A stretch of 41,794 bases of DNA, taken from Bacilli bacterium. GTDB taxonomy: Bacteria; Bacillota_I; Bacilli_A; RF39; UBA660. The stretch covers positions 1 to 41,794 of the forward strand of contig JAFRCK010000025.1 in the NCBI GenBank assembly GCA_017404385.1, written 5' to 3'. This document shows, piece by piece, positions 25,761 to 32,920 of this stretch. The translations under genes were made by a program, and so were the position numbers. The notes beneath the pieces are model-generated. The model had not been told where the DNA came from. It saw only the letters and a list, made by a program, of their open reading frames with translations, and did no database searches. Each line of letters begins with the position of its first letter. Position 1 is the stretch's first letter.

Positions 25761-26683
25761 TATATCTTTAAGTACTTTCTAACGGCTCTACTACTACCGA
25801 ACATACCAACAATAACACCAATAACTAATAATATAGCTGAAACATATAAGGAGAATGGTAACGGTTCAACTAATTTAATAAATTGTGAGAATAGTTTTCC
25901 ACCAGTTTTTTCATATAATATAGAGTATCCATAAATTGTTACTATAATTGGAATAATTGATCCAAGTGTACCAATTATAAGACCTTCTATTATAAATGGT
26001 TGTTTAATAGAAGTATTTGATGCTCCTACTAATCTTTTTATTTCTATCTCTTCTTGTCTACTAAATATTGTTATTTTAATTGTATTAACTATTAAGAAAG
26101 CTGTTACAACAACTAATCCTAAAACCATTGCTATCAATATATATCTAATTATTTTAAATATAGAAACCATGGATTCAACCATTCCCTCACCATATTTAAC
26201 TGTATCAACTTTTTCAATAGCTTTTATTTTTTCAGCTGTATCACTTATTTTTTCATCATTTTTAACTCTAACTTGAAAAGTATCATCTAATGGATTTTCA
26301 TTTTCATCCCAAGAAGACATTACATTGTTAAATGTTTGACTAGATTTTTTCATTTGATCCATTATTTCTTTTTTAGACATAAAATCAATGGATTCGACGT
26401 TATTTATCTTTTCTATTTCTGATCTAATCTTAGTTTCATCTTCTGCTGAAGCATCATTTTTTACAAATACAACTATAGTAAAATCATCCCTAATTAATTT
26501 AGTAAAGTTTTGAACATTCCAAGAACCTACAATTGATACTGCAACTATTATTAATGTTACCGTGATACATGAAATAGATGCAAAAGCTAAACTAAAATTT
26601 CTAAATACATTTTTAATACCATCTCTGATATTTCTACCTAAAATTCTAATGTTTCTCATTCTTATCGTAAGTTCCTTTCTCAT
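25760..26683 (-). CDS. ftsX: Cell-division ABC permease FtsX
   Basis: 307 aa from ATG 26683, or 299 aa from ATG 26659 where the sequence reads MRNIRILGRNIRDG, the usual FtsX start. Four membrane segments (about residues 35-57, 180-205, 230-255 and 280-300) with a large outside loop between the first and second, as in all FtsX. It overlaps ftsE by 38 nt (or 14 nt with the later start). With FtsE it passes the ATP cycle across the membrane to a wall hydrolase, here probably the next gene. Confidence 0.95.
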   Translation of the reverse strand: MRKELTIRMRNIRILGRNIRDGIKNVFRNFSLAFASISCITVTLIIVAVSIVGSWNVQNFTKLIRDDFTIVVFVKNDASAEDETKIRSEIEKINNVESIDFMSKKEIMDQMKKSSQTFNNVMSSWDENENPLDDTFQVRVKNDEKISDTAEKIKAIEKVDTVKYGEGMVESMVSIFKIIRYILIAMVLGLVVVTAFLIVNTIKITIFSRQEEIEIKRLVGASNTSIKQPFIIEGLIIGTLGSIIPIIVTIYGYSILYEKTGGKLFSQFIKLVEPLPFSLYVSAILLVIGVIVGMFGSSRAVRKYLKI

Positions 26684-27344
26684 AGTCCTTCTTTAATCTA
26701 CCTTTATCAAGTAGTATGACCCTCTTCTTAAGTCTATTAACTATGTCTCTATCATGTGTAACTACTATTATAGTAGTGCCTAAATCATTTATTACTTCAA
26801 GCACTTTCATTATTTCCATTGATGTATCAGGATCTAAGTTTCCAGTTGGTTCATCACAAATAAGGAGTTTAGGAGAGTTAACAATTGCTCTTGCAATAGA
26901 AACTCTTTGTTGTTCTCCACCAGATAATTGATGTGGATAACTTTTTGTTTTTTCTTTCAAACCAACAAGTTCAATTGCTTTTAAAGTTTTTTGTCTTATT
27001 TCTGATTTTGGTAAACCATACATTTCTAATGCAAATGCTACATTTTCATAAACAGTTAATTTAGGTAATAATTTAAAGTCTTGGAATACTATACCTAATT
27101 TTCTTCTAAGTTTATAAACTTTTCTATTTCTTAATTTACCTACATTAACTCCTCCAACTAGAATTTCTCCTCTAGTCGGTTTTTCCTCCCTATATAACAT
27201 TTTGATTAAAGTAGATTTTCCAGATCCAGAAGCACCAATTATAAATGCAAAGTCTCCTTTTTTTATTCTTAGATTAAGACCATATATTGCTGTTACACCG
27301 GTCTTATATACTTTTTCTACATCTGTTATTTTTATAAATTCCAT
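26646..27344 (-). CDS. ftsE: Cell-division ATP-binding protein FtsE
   Basis: 232 aa. Walker A GASGSGKST (residues 37-45), ABC signature LSGGEQQRVSIARA (about 140-153), Walker B LLICDEPTGNLD (about 160-171), and the switch His in VVTHD. The FtsE-type start MEFIKITDVEKVYKTG also fits. ATG 27344 has an AGGAGG site and follows the YitT stop by 2 nt. Confidence 0.96.
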   Translation of the reverse strand: MEFIKITDVEKVYKTGVTAIYGLNLRIKKGDFAFIIGASGSGKSTLIKMLYREEKPTRGEILVGGVNVGKLRNRKVYKLRRKLGIVFQDFKLLPKLTVYENVAFALEMYGLPKSEIRQKTLKAIELVGLKEKTKSYPHQLSGGEQQRVSIARAIVNSPKLLICDEPTGNLDPDTSMEIMKVLEVINDLGTTIIVVTHDRDIVNRLKKRVILLDKGRLKKDYEKGTYDKNEKH

Positions 27345-27346
27345 TA

Positions 27347-28240
27347 TTATATACCTCCTTTTTTATTTCTATGAGAATCCTGTCCTAAAACATGATATGA
27401 ATCCATTATTGTAAAAAATGCATTCTCATCTATTTCTTTAATCCCTTCTTTTGCTTTAAAATATTCAATAGTTGGGACAACTGCCATTATTACCTTCTGT
27501 TTGCTATCAGAATAACCACCATGTGCATCTAGTACTGTTACTCCTCTAGATAAGTTATTCATAATATAATCCTTAACTTCATCAACCTTTGATGTAACAA
27601 TAAAGAATGTTTTATTTTCAGATACTGATAACATAATTTTATCAGTTACAATATTAATGATATATATTATTATTAAAGCATATAGTAAAATTCTCCATCC
27701 AAATGTATATCCGCCAATTAAAACTATTATTCCATTAACAATCAAAAATGCATTACCAGTAGATATTTTTAGTTTTTTTGAAATGATATTTATAACTGTA
27801 TCAACTCCACCTGTAGTAAGTCCAGCACGTCCAATTAAACCTGTAGCAAATCCTATTAAAACAGAGCCACATATTACAATAAGCATCATATCATCCGTTG
27901 GAACTGGTAAACTAACATTCTTTGTTAACTCTACAAATAATGGAAATAATAAGGATCCAATTAATGAATTAAAAGCATATCTTTTTCCTAAAAATATATA
28001 CCCTAGAATAAATGCTATTATCGATATTGTCATTATAGTTATCGATGGATCTATATAATCTTTTATAATCATGGCAATACCACCAGACCCACCATATACT
28101 AAATTGTTAGGTACAAAAAATACATTATATGCAATCGAATATATCAATGAACCAATTATTAACAAAATATATCTTTTAACAATATTTTTATTTTCAATTT
28201 CATATATTATATCTCTTTTTGCCTTATCAATTATTTTCAT
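27347..28240 (-). CDS. YitT-family membrane protein (DUF161 + DUF2179)
   Basis: 297 aa. Five to six membrane segments in the first 200 residues, with NVFFVPNNLVYGGSGGIAMI and GRAGLTTGGVDTV, the marks of YitT/DUF161. The soluble tail (about 210-290) has the DUF2179 pattern, with ITSKVDEVKDYIMNNLSRGVT and DSYHVLGQ near the end. The function of the family is unknown. The ATG overlaps the prfB stop by 4 nt (28237-28240) and has a GGGAGGTAC site inside prfB. Confidence 0.9.
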   Translation of the reverse strand: MKIIDKAKRDIIYEIENKNIVKRYILLIIGSLIYSIAYNVFFVPNNLVYGGSGGIAMIIKDYIDPSITIMTISIIAFILGYIFLGKRYAFNSLIGSLLFPLFVELTKNVSLPVPTDDMMLIVICGSVLIGFATGLIGRAGLTTGGVDTVINIISKKLKISTGNAFLIVNGIIVLIGGYTFGWRILLYALIIIYIINIVTDKIMLSVSENKTFFIVTSKVDEVKDYIMNNLSRGVTVLDAHGGYSDSKQKVIMAVVPTIEYFKAKEGIKEIDENAFFTIMDSYHVLGQDSHRNKKGGI

Positions 28241-29323
28241 TCTTTTGTACCTCCCTTTAAGTATTCTTCTATAAAATCATCAATATAACCATCCATTACT
28301 TTATATACATCACTTTTTTCATAGTTAGTTCTATGATCCTTAACCATTGAATAAGGATGCATCACATAACTTCTAATTTGTGAACCAAAATTAATATCAC
28401 TTTGATTATTTAATTGATTTTCTTTTTCTTTTCTTTTATTCTCTTCTTCTAAAGCAAATAACTTTGCTTTTAATACTTTCATAGCTAGTTCTTTATTCTT
28501 TAACTGACTTCTTTCATTTTGACATGTAACTATTATTCCAGTTGGTAAATGAGTAATACGAACAGCTGAATCTGTTGTATTAACTCCCTGGCCACCTGCT
28601 CCTGTGGAACGATATACATCAATTCTTAAATCTTGTTCTTTAATATCGATAGTAACGGTATCATCTATTTCAGGGGTTACTTCAACAGAAGCAAATGAAG
28701 TGTGTCTTCTTTTATTAGAATCAAATGGTGAAATTCTAACAAGTCTATGAACTCCTCTTTCACATTTAAGATAACCATAAGCATTATTTCCTTTAACTAA
28801 TACTGTAACTCTTTTAATACCAGCTTCTTCACCATCTAGCTGATCAATAATTTCATACTTATAATTATTTCTTTCACACCATCTTTCATACATTCTAAGA
28901 AGCATACTTACCCAATCACAACTTTCTGTTCCACCTGCACCTGAATGTAGTTCCATGATAGCATTATTCTTATCATACTTACCTGATAACTTCGTTTCTA
29001 ACTCTAATTTAGTTATTCTTAAATCCAAATCCTGAATTTCATTTTGAATTGCTTCTAGATAAGATTCATCCAAATCTATCAATTCTTTATATGATAGTAA
29101 TTCTTGTTTAATATTAAATATATTTTCTATTGTTCTTTTTTTATCGCCTAATTCTTTTAAAATTTCTGAAGAATTATCTTTATTCCAAAAACTTGGATCT
29201 AATGTTTCTTTTTCTAATGATTCTACTTCTTTTTGTTTCAAATCAATGTCAAAGTAACCTCCAAATTAAATCAACTTTATCTAACAATCCATCTATTTTT
29301 ATTTTTACTTCCTTATTATCCAT
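28237..29323 (-). CDS. prfB: Peptide chain release factor 2 (programmed +1 frameshift)
   Basis: The start is ATG 29323 with a GGTGA site. After 24 codons the frame meets TGA at 29249-29251 directly after CTT. GGAGG (29258-29262) lies 3 nt before the CTT, and a +1 shift leads into GAC and the long frame, giving 361 aa. Residues 198-200 are SPF, which reads UGA and UAA, and 243-245 are GGQ, which triggers peptide release. The presence of RF2, and its control by its own UGA, show that UGA is a stop in this organism. The gene begins the prfB-yitT-ftsEX-M23 operon. Confidence 0.97.
29249..29262 (-). promoter_or_regulatory. RF2 programmed frameshift site
   Basis: GGAGG, 3-nt spacer, CTT TGA C: the canonical slippery arrangement with an internal ribosome-like site at the short spacing that pushes the +1 shift. 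Confidence 0.95.
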
Positions 29324-29339
29324 ATTTTTCACCATAAAA

Positions 29340-29348
29340 ATTATAACA
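29340..29348 (-). promoter_or_regulatory. Extended -10 box of the prfB operon
   Basis: TGTTATAAT 16 nt before ATG 29323. A TTGACA lies only 8 nt upstream, too close to act as its -35. The mRNA would start at the GGTGA ribosome site. Confidence 0.65.
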
Positions 29349-29365
29349 TAATTTGTCAAAAAATA

Positions 29366-29391
29366 AAATCCTAATAGCAAAATTAGGATTT
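29366..29391 (-). terminator. Second terminator before prfB
   Basis: Perfect 10-bp stem (29366-29375 with 29382-29391), 6-nt loop, T-rich on both sides. With 29422-29444 it forms a double terminator that isolates the prfB promoter. Confidence 0.75.
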
Positions 29392-29421
29392 ATTTTTATT
29401 AATTATCTAATGAGTTAGAAA

Positions 29422-29444
29422 AAAAGAACAAAAATTGTTCTTTT
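29422..29444 (-). terminator. Terminator of the small membrane-protein gene
   Basis: 9-bp stem (29422-29430 with 29436-29444), 5-nt loop, followed by T in the minus direction. It overlaps the stop codon of the gene ending at 29443. Confidence 0.8.
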
Positions 29445-29763
29445 ATATTTTTTTTCTTCTAGCAAGAATTCTAATTAAATAGAATAATAAAATACAATAT
29501 GCTATAAACATAGCCCATAATGTTATATCATAAAGAATATTTTTTGTACCAATATAATTTGCAATTGCATTAGGAATACTAGTTGGAATATATTTTCTTA
29601 TTAAAGATGATAATTCAGGCACCTTAACATTATCAGCAATAAAATGAAGTAACCTATATACCATATTTAATGAACATATCAAAATAATAAAACTAGAAAA
29701 TCTCTTAAAAAAGAATATTACTGCTAATATAATCGCTACTAAAAGTATTAAATCAATATACAT
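29443..29763 (-). CDS. Small membrane protein, unknown
   Basis: 106 aa from ATG 29763, which has AGAGGT 7 nt upstream; an earlier in-frame start (29793) lacks such a site. Three hydrophobic segments: near residues 3-20, 22-42 and 80-100, ending in ARRKKI. It has its own terminator and is flanked by terminators on both sides, so it is a single-gene unit. I do not recognise a family. Confidence 0.65.
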   Translation of the reverse strand: MYIDLILLVAIILAVIFFFKRFSSFIILICSLNMVYRLLHFIADNVKVPELSSLIRKYIPTSIPNAIANYIGTKNILYDITLWAMFIAYCILLFYLIRILARRKKI

Positions 29764-29796
29764 AAACACTACCTCTATTTTTAATAATATCATCTA

Positions 29797-29824
29797 AAAA
29801 AAACTATATCAATATAGTTTTTTT
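29797..29824 (-). terminator. Terminator of the DUF6020-like gene
   Basis: 12-bp stem (29797-29808 with 29813-29824), 4-nt loop, A/T-rich with a T-run in the minus direction. Confidence 0.75.
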
Positions 29825-29844
29825 ATTTTTTACACATAATTAAC

Positions 29845-31476
29845 TTATTCTCTAATAGTTTTTATAAAAATTCCTATGTTTAATGGTAATGCAAATATAA
29901 ATGGTAAAGCATATCTAAAATAAGTATTTGCTGGCGAAGCAAAACATATTAGTAATAATACTAATGATGGCAATAAATATATTATGCTACTATATTTCTT
30001 TTTATATATTAAATAAAACAATAGGAATAATAATATCCATGCATTAAAAGCTATATTAATTAATAAACCTATAAGAGGTATATATGGAAATATATTACCA
30101 AAACCAGATAATACATTCCTAACACCCTTTAAAGAATGTGAATAACTATATTTAAAACCATCTTCCACTATTCTAGTATCATGTCTTGAGTGAAAATACC
30201 AACTTGTTTTTAATGGATAAAAATAACCATATGTATTATTAAGTGTAGCTTCTATATAGACCCCAGGATGTTTAATAAACTGATTAAACCATACCTTAAA
30301 ATACTCTTTTAAATCTTCTTTTGTTGCATATTTATTATATGAATTTTTTACAGGATCTGCTAATTCAGGATTATATCTATCAGCTAAAGTATCATATGTT
30401 AAAATCTTATCAATTGCTTTTTCTTCTTCAGAAGTTACTTCAATAGAATGTTCTTTAACATATCTTGCAGTTTGTTGAAACGGTATAGATAACACCTCAC
30501 GAACACTAGTTGGAGTTATCTTAAAATATGGTAATATTAAATTATTATATGAATAACTAAATCCAAATATAATTAATAATATTATCAATACTTTTTTTCT
30601 AAAATGATTCCCTTTTTTCAAAAATAATAAAAAAGGAAAAGATAAAAGTATAGTATGAATACCATTATTTCTAAATAAAACAATTAGAATCATTAAAAAC
30701 AGAATTTTAATAATATTTTTAATTTTTAAATTGTCAGTTTTTAATAATTTATACAATGAAATAATATATAAAATTATAAGAGAACCAAATATTACATCCT
30801 TAACCGCAGACATACTATATATAGGAAAAGCAGGAACTAATGCAAATACTAATAAAGAACCAATTACATATTTAGTATTTAGTTTTAATTCTTTTAAAAA
30901 TTTAACTACGTATGATAATACAGAAGCTAAAATAGTTATTTGAATAATACTATATAGAAATAAACCTAAATTATCATTTCCAATCATATTTCCTATTTTT
31001 AAACATGAACCTAATAATAAAGTATGAACCACAGGATGATGATTAGTAATAATAACATTAGGATCTAACAAAACATTATATGTAGAATACTTATTAGGAA
31101 TACCAAAAAACTGTTTTATTTGAAAAGACGGATCTGGGGATAAAATAACTGGGTAAAATGCAATAATATATGGTAACCAGCATATAATTAATACAATAAA
31201 ACAAAATAAAAAAGTATGTTCATCAAATAATTTAAATAGTTTCAATTTAGATATTTTTTTATTGTTTTTTTTCTTTTTATTTTCTATGAACAAAAAGAAA
31301 TAATGAAGAACAATAAAGAATAATACAAACAAAGAAATAAAAGTAAGTAATGATGTTAAAAAATTATTTTTTATATAATATAAACTACTAGATTTAACAA
31401 ATGAATTACCTATAACACAAAAAAATGAATATAAAAAACTTAAAATTGTTATAATTATAAATCTTCTTTTAGACAT
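29845..31476 (-). CDS. Polytopic membrane protein, DUF6020-like
   Basis: 543 aa with about 11-12 membrane segments. The first extracellular loop holds SPDPSFQIKQFFG and ITNHHPVVHTLLLG, an Asp and paired His in a layout that resembles the GT-C type of lipid-linked glycosyltransferases and the DUF6020 family. A large soluble loop (about 330-430) lies before the last segments. It may work in wall or surface polysaccharide building, but no substrate can be named. ATG 31476 has GAGGAG upstream, and TGCTATAAT lies at 31501-31509. Confidence 0.7.
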   Translation of the reverse strand: MSKRRFIIITILSFLYSFFCVIGNSFVKSSSLYYIKNNFLTSLLTFISLFVLFFIVLHYFFLFIENKKKKNNKKISKLKLFKLFDEHTFLFCFIVLIICWLPYIIAFYPVILSPDPSFQIKQFFGIPNKYSTYNVLLDPNVIITNHHPVVHTLLLGSCLKIGNMIGNDNLGLFLYSIIQITILASVLSYVVKFLKELKLNTKYVIGSLLVFALVPAFPIYSMSAVKDVIFGSLIILYIISLYKLLKTDNLKIKNIIKILFLMILIVLFRNNGIHTILLSFPFLLFLKKGNHFRKKVLIILLIIFGFSYSYNNLILPYFKITPTSVREVLSIPFQQTARYVKEHSIEVTSEEEKAIDKILTYDTLADRYNPELADPVKNSYNKYATKEDLKEYFKVWFNQFIKHPGVYIEATLNNTYGYFYPLKTSWYFHSRHDTRIVEDGFKYSYSHSLKGVRNVLSGFGNIFPYIPLIGLLINIAFNAWILLFLLFYLIYKKKYSSIIYLLPSLVLLLICFASPANTYFRYALPFIFALPLNIGIFIKTIRE

Positions 31477-31500
31477 ATGAAATACTCCTCTATTTATTTA

Positions 31501-31509
31501 ATTATAGCA
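31501..31509 (-). promoter_or_regulatory. Extended -10 box of the DUF6020-like gene
   Basis: TGCTATAAT, the same extended type as at other genes here with one base changed, 24 nt before ATG 31476. Confidence 0.55.
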
Positions 31510-31517
31510 CAAAATAA

Positions 31518-31543
31518 AAATATCTACATAATTGTAGATATTT
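31518..31543 (-). terminator. Terminator of the GYDPKTGKPIY-tail gene
   Basis: 10-bp stem (31518-31527 with 31534-31543), 6-nt loop, 11 nt past the stop of the upstream gene, T-rich in the minus direction. Confidence 0.75.
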
Positions 31544-31554
31544 ATTTTTTAGTA

Positions 31555-32061
31555 TTATTTTTCTTCGTAAATTGGTTTTCCAGTTTTTGGATCGTAACCA
31601 GTTACTTTAGCATAAATTGGTTTTCCAGTTTTTGGATCATAACCTGAAACTGGAGCTCCACTAGTGAATGGAGTATCTGAAACGAAATTCCAAAGAACTG
31701 ATAAAGTTCCCATTCCTAATGCAGCGAATAAACCTAACCAAATTCCAACGTATATATTATCAATATATCCGAAGAACATTGTTAAGTATGAAAGTACTAC
31801 AAATCCAGTAGCATAGTTAACATAACTCATCCATTTATCTTTAAATATGTTGAACATATTTAATAAATAGCAAGTGATTATTCCAATATAGCAGAATAAT
31901 AAAACAATTGCTGTAGATCTCATTCCATCAGCCCAAAGATTACTACTTGATGAATAATATGATGAACTGAATTTAATATGTGGAATGAATGAATTGATAA
32001 ATAAGAATAATGCTAAAGAACCAATTATAATACTAAATACTTTTCTTTTGCTAAGTTTCAT
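31555..32061 (-). CDS. Four-TM protein with tandem GYDPKTGKPIY tail
   Basis: 168 aa. Four hydrophobic segments (about residues 8-26, 48-68, 80-100 and 105-128) are followed by a soluble tail holding the motif GYDPKTGKPIY twice in tandem, separated by AKVT. The tail motif occurs in Firmicutes membrane proteins of unknown role; the membrane part has no family I recognise. ATG 32061 has an AGAGGTG site and a TATAGT box upstream. It forms a single-gene unit. Confidence 0.7.
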   Translation of the reverse strand: MKLSKRKVFSIIIGSLALFLFINSFIPHIKFSSSYYSSSSNLWADGMRSTAIVLLFCYIGIITCYLLNMFNIFKDKWMSYVNYATGFVVLSYLTMFFGYIDNIYVGIWLGLFAALGMGTLSVLWNFVSDTPFTSGAPVSGYDPKTGKPIYAKVTGYDPKTGKPIYEEK

Positions 32062-32230
32062 TGCTTACACCTCTCTTCTATATATAACTATATCATATTT
32101 TTTTTTAATTAAAAAGTACTTTTTAATTTTTTTTACAAAAATATTTATTAAAATATTAATAATACTATTTCTAGTTTATTAACAATAATCATTACATATA
32201 TCTCTATATATTATTAATTTTTTTGTAAGC

Positions 32231-32293
32231 CTATTTAGAACAACATTGCTTGCAGTTATTACCACTGCCACATGGGCTGAGTGTTACTATTTT
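32231..32293 (-). pseudogene. SEC-C-motif tail remnant
   Basis: The minus strand encodes SPCGSGNNCKQCCSK before a TAG (32231-32233), which matches the C-terminal SEC-C zinc motif (CxCGSGKKYKxCC). A TAG at 32294-32296 cuts the frame on the other side and there is no start codon. The likely source is the end of a lost SEC-C protein gene. A similar tail with its own start lies at 35200-35352. Confidence 0.65.
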
Positions 32294-32384
32294 CTAGCAA
32301 TAACTTGTGAATAAGTTGTAATTAATGCTAATAATTTGTAAGATATTCAACAAATTTTTAAAAAAATCACTCAGAAGTTATCTA

Positions 32385-32399
32385 AAAAGGTATCTAAAA
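32385..32399. repeat. 15-bp direct repeat, copy 1
   Basis: AAAAGGTATCTAAAA, identical to 35095-35109 and in the same orientation. The two copies bracket the 155-aa gene and the zinc-ribbon nuclease gene. A shorter partial copy, TTATCTAAAAA, stands just beside it (32378-32388). Confidence 0.7.
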
Positions 32400-32438
32400 T
32401 ACTTTTTTAATGGTTTTTCAATATTTTTTAGTAAGTTC

Positions 32439-32906
32439 TTAAAATCTTTCAATACCATTTTTTATTATTTTATAAACTTTATTAATGCTTGATTGTAGAT
32501 CTTTATTTAATAATTTTTCATTGTAACAATCATATTGATTTTTAAACTTATTATTATCTAATGGTAATGTATTCCACCATATTTTAAAGGCTGAAGGATA
32601 TAAACTATTGGAAGGAAAAAGATTATCAGATGGATATAACGCTAATGTTGAAACTGAATAATCAAACAATGAATGACTATGTTTTTTTATATTATTGGCA
32701 TATTTAATTGCACTAATTAACGAACAATCATAATCTGAAATATTTGTGTATTTTAAACATACTTCAAATTGACCCAATATATCATTAAGTTGTTCCTTTA
32801 GCAATAATTCGTCAACATTATTTTTTCTTTCAAATTCGTCTATAATATTATTAAATTTTTTAATTTTTCTATCTAATATAATTATTTCATCGTCTATCAT
32901 TTTCAT
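32439..32906 (-). CDS. 155-aa protein of unknown function
   Basis: ATG 32906 after AAGGAA. The N-terminal half (about 1-75) is charged and helical, perhaps coiled; the middle holds an unusual run of YPS/FPS motifs (LYPSDNLFPSNSLYPS, about residues 90-105) like those in phage tail proteins; the end is basic. It starts 14 nt after the zinc-ribbon nuclease gene and is probably cotranscribed with it. No family recognised. Confidence 0.55.
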   Translation of the reverse strand: MKMIDDEIIILDRKIKKFNNIIDEFERKNNVDELLLKEQLNDILGQFEVCLKYTNISDYDCSLISAIKYANNIKKHSHSLFDYSVSTLALYPSDNLFPSNSLYPSAFKIWWNTLPLDNNKFKNQYDCYNEKLLNKDLQSSINKVYKIIKNGIERF

Positions 32907-32920
32907 GGTTTTTTCCTTAA

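Larger units (their letters stand above)
32062..32438. other. Gap without an intact gene: SEC-C remnant and direct repeat
   Basis: 377 nt between a housekeeping membrane protein and the accessory island. It holds the promoter region of the gene to the left, a SEC-C-like remnant (32231-32293) and one copy of the 15-bp direct repeat (32385-32399). I see no complete gene or RNA here. Confidence 0.7.

Noticed and set aside
28237-29323. Frameshift pseudogene at prfB
   Set aside because: The break is the standard RF2 programmed site (GGAGG, CTT TGA C), so the gene is functional.
29353-29361. TTGACA before prfB as the -35 of that promoter
   Set aside because: It is only 8 nt from TATAAT, against the usual 16-18 nt.
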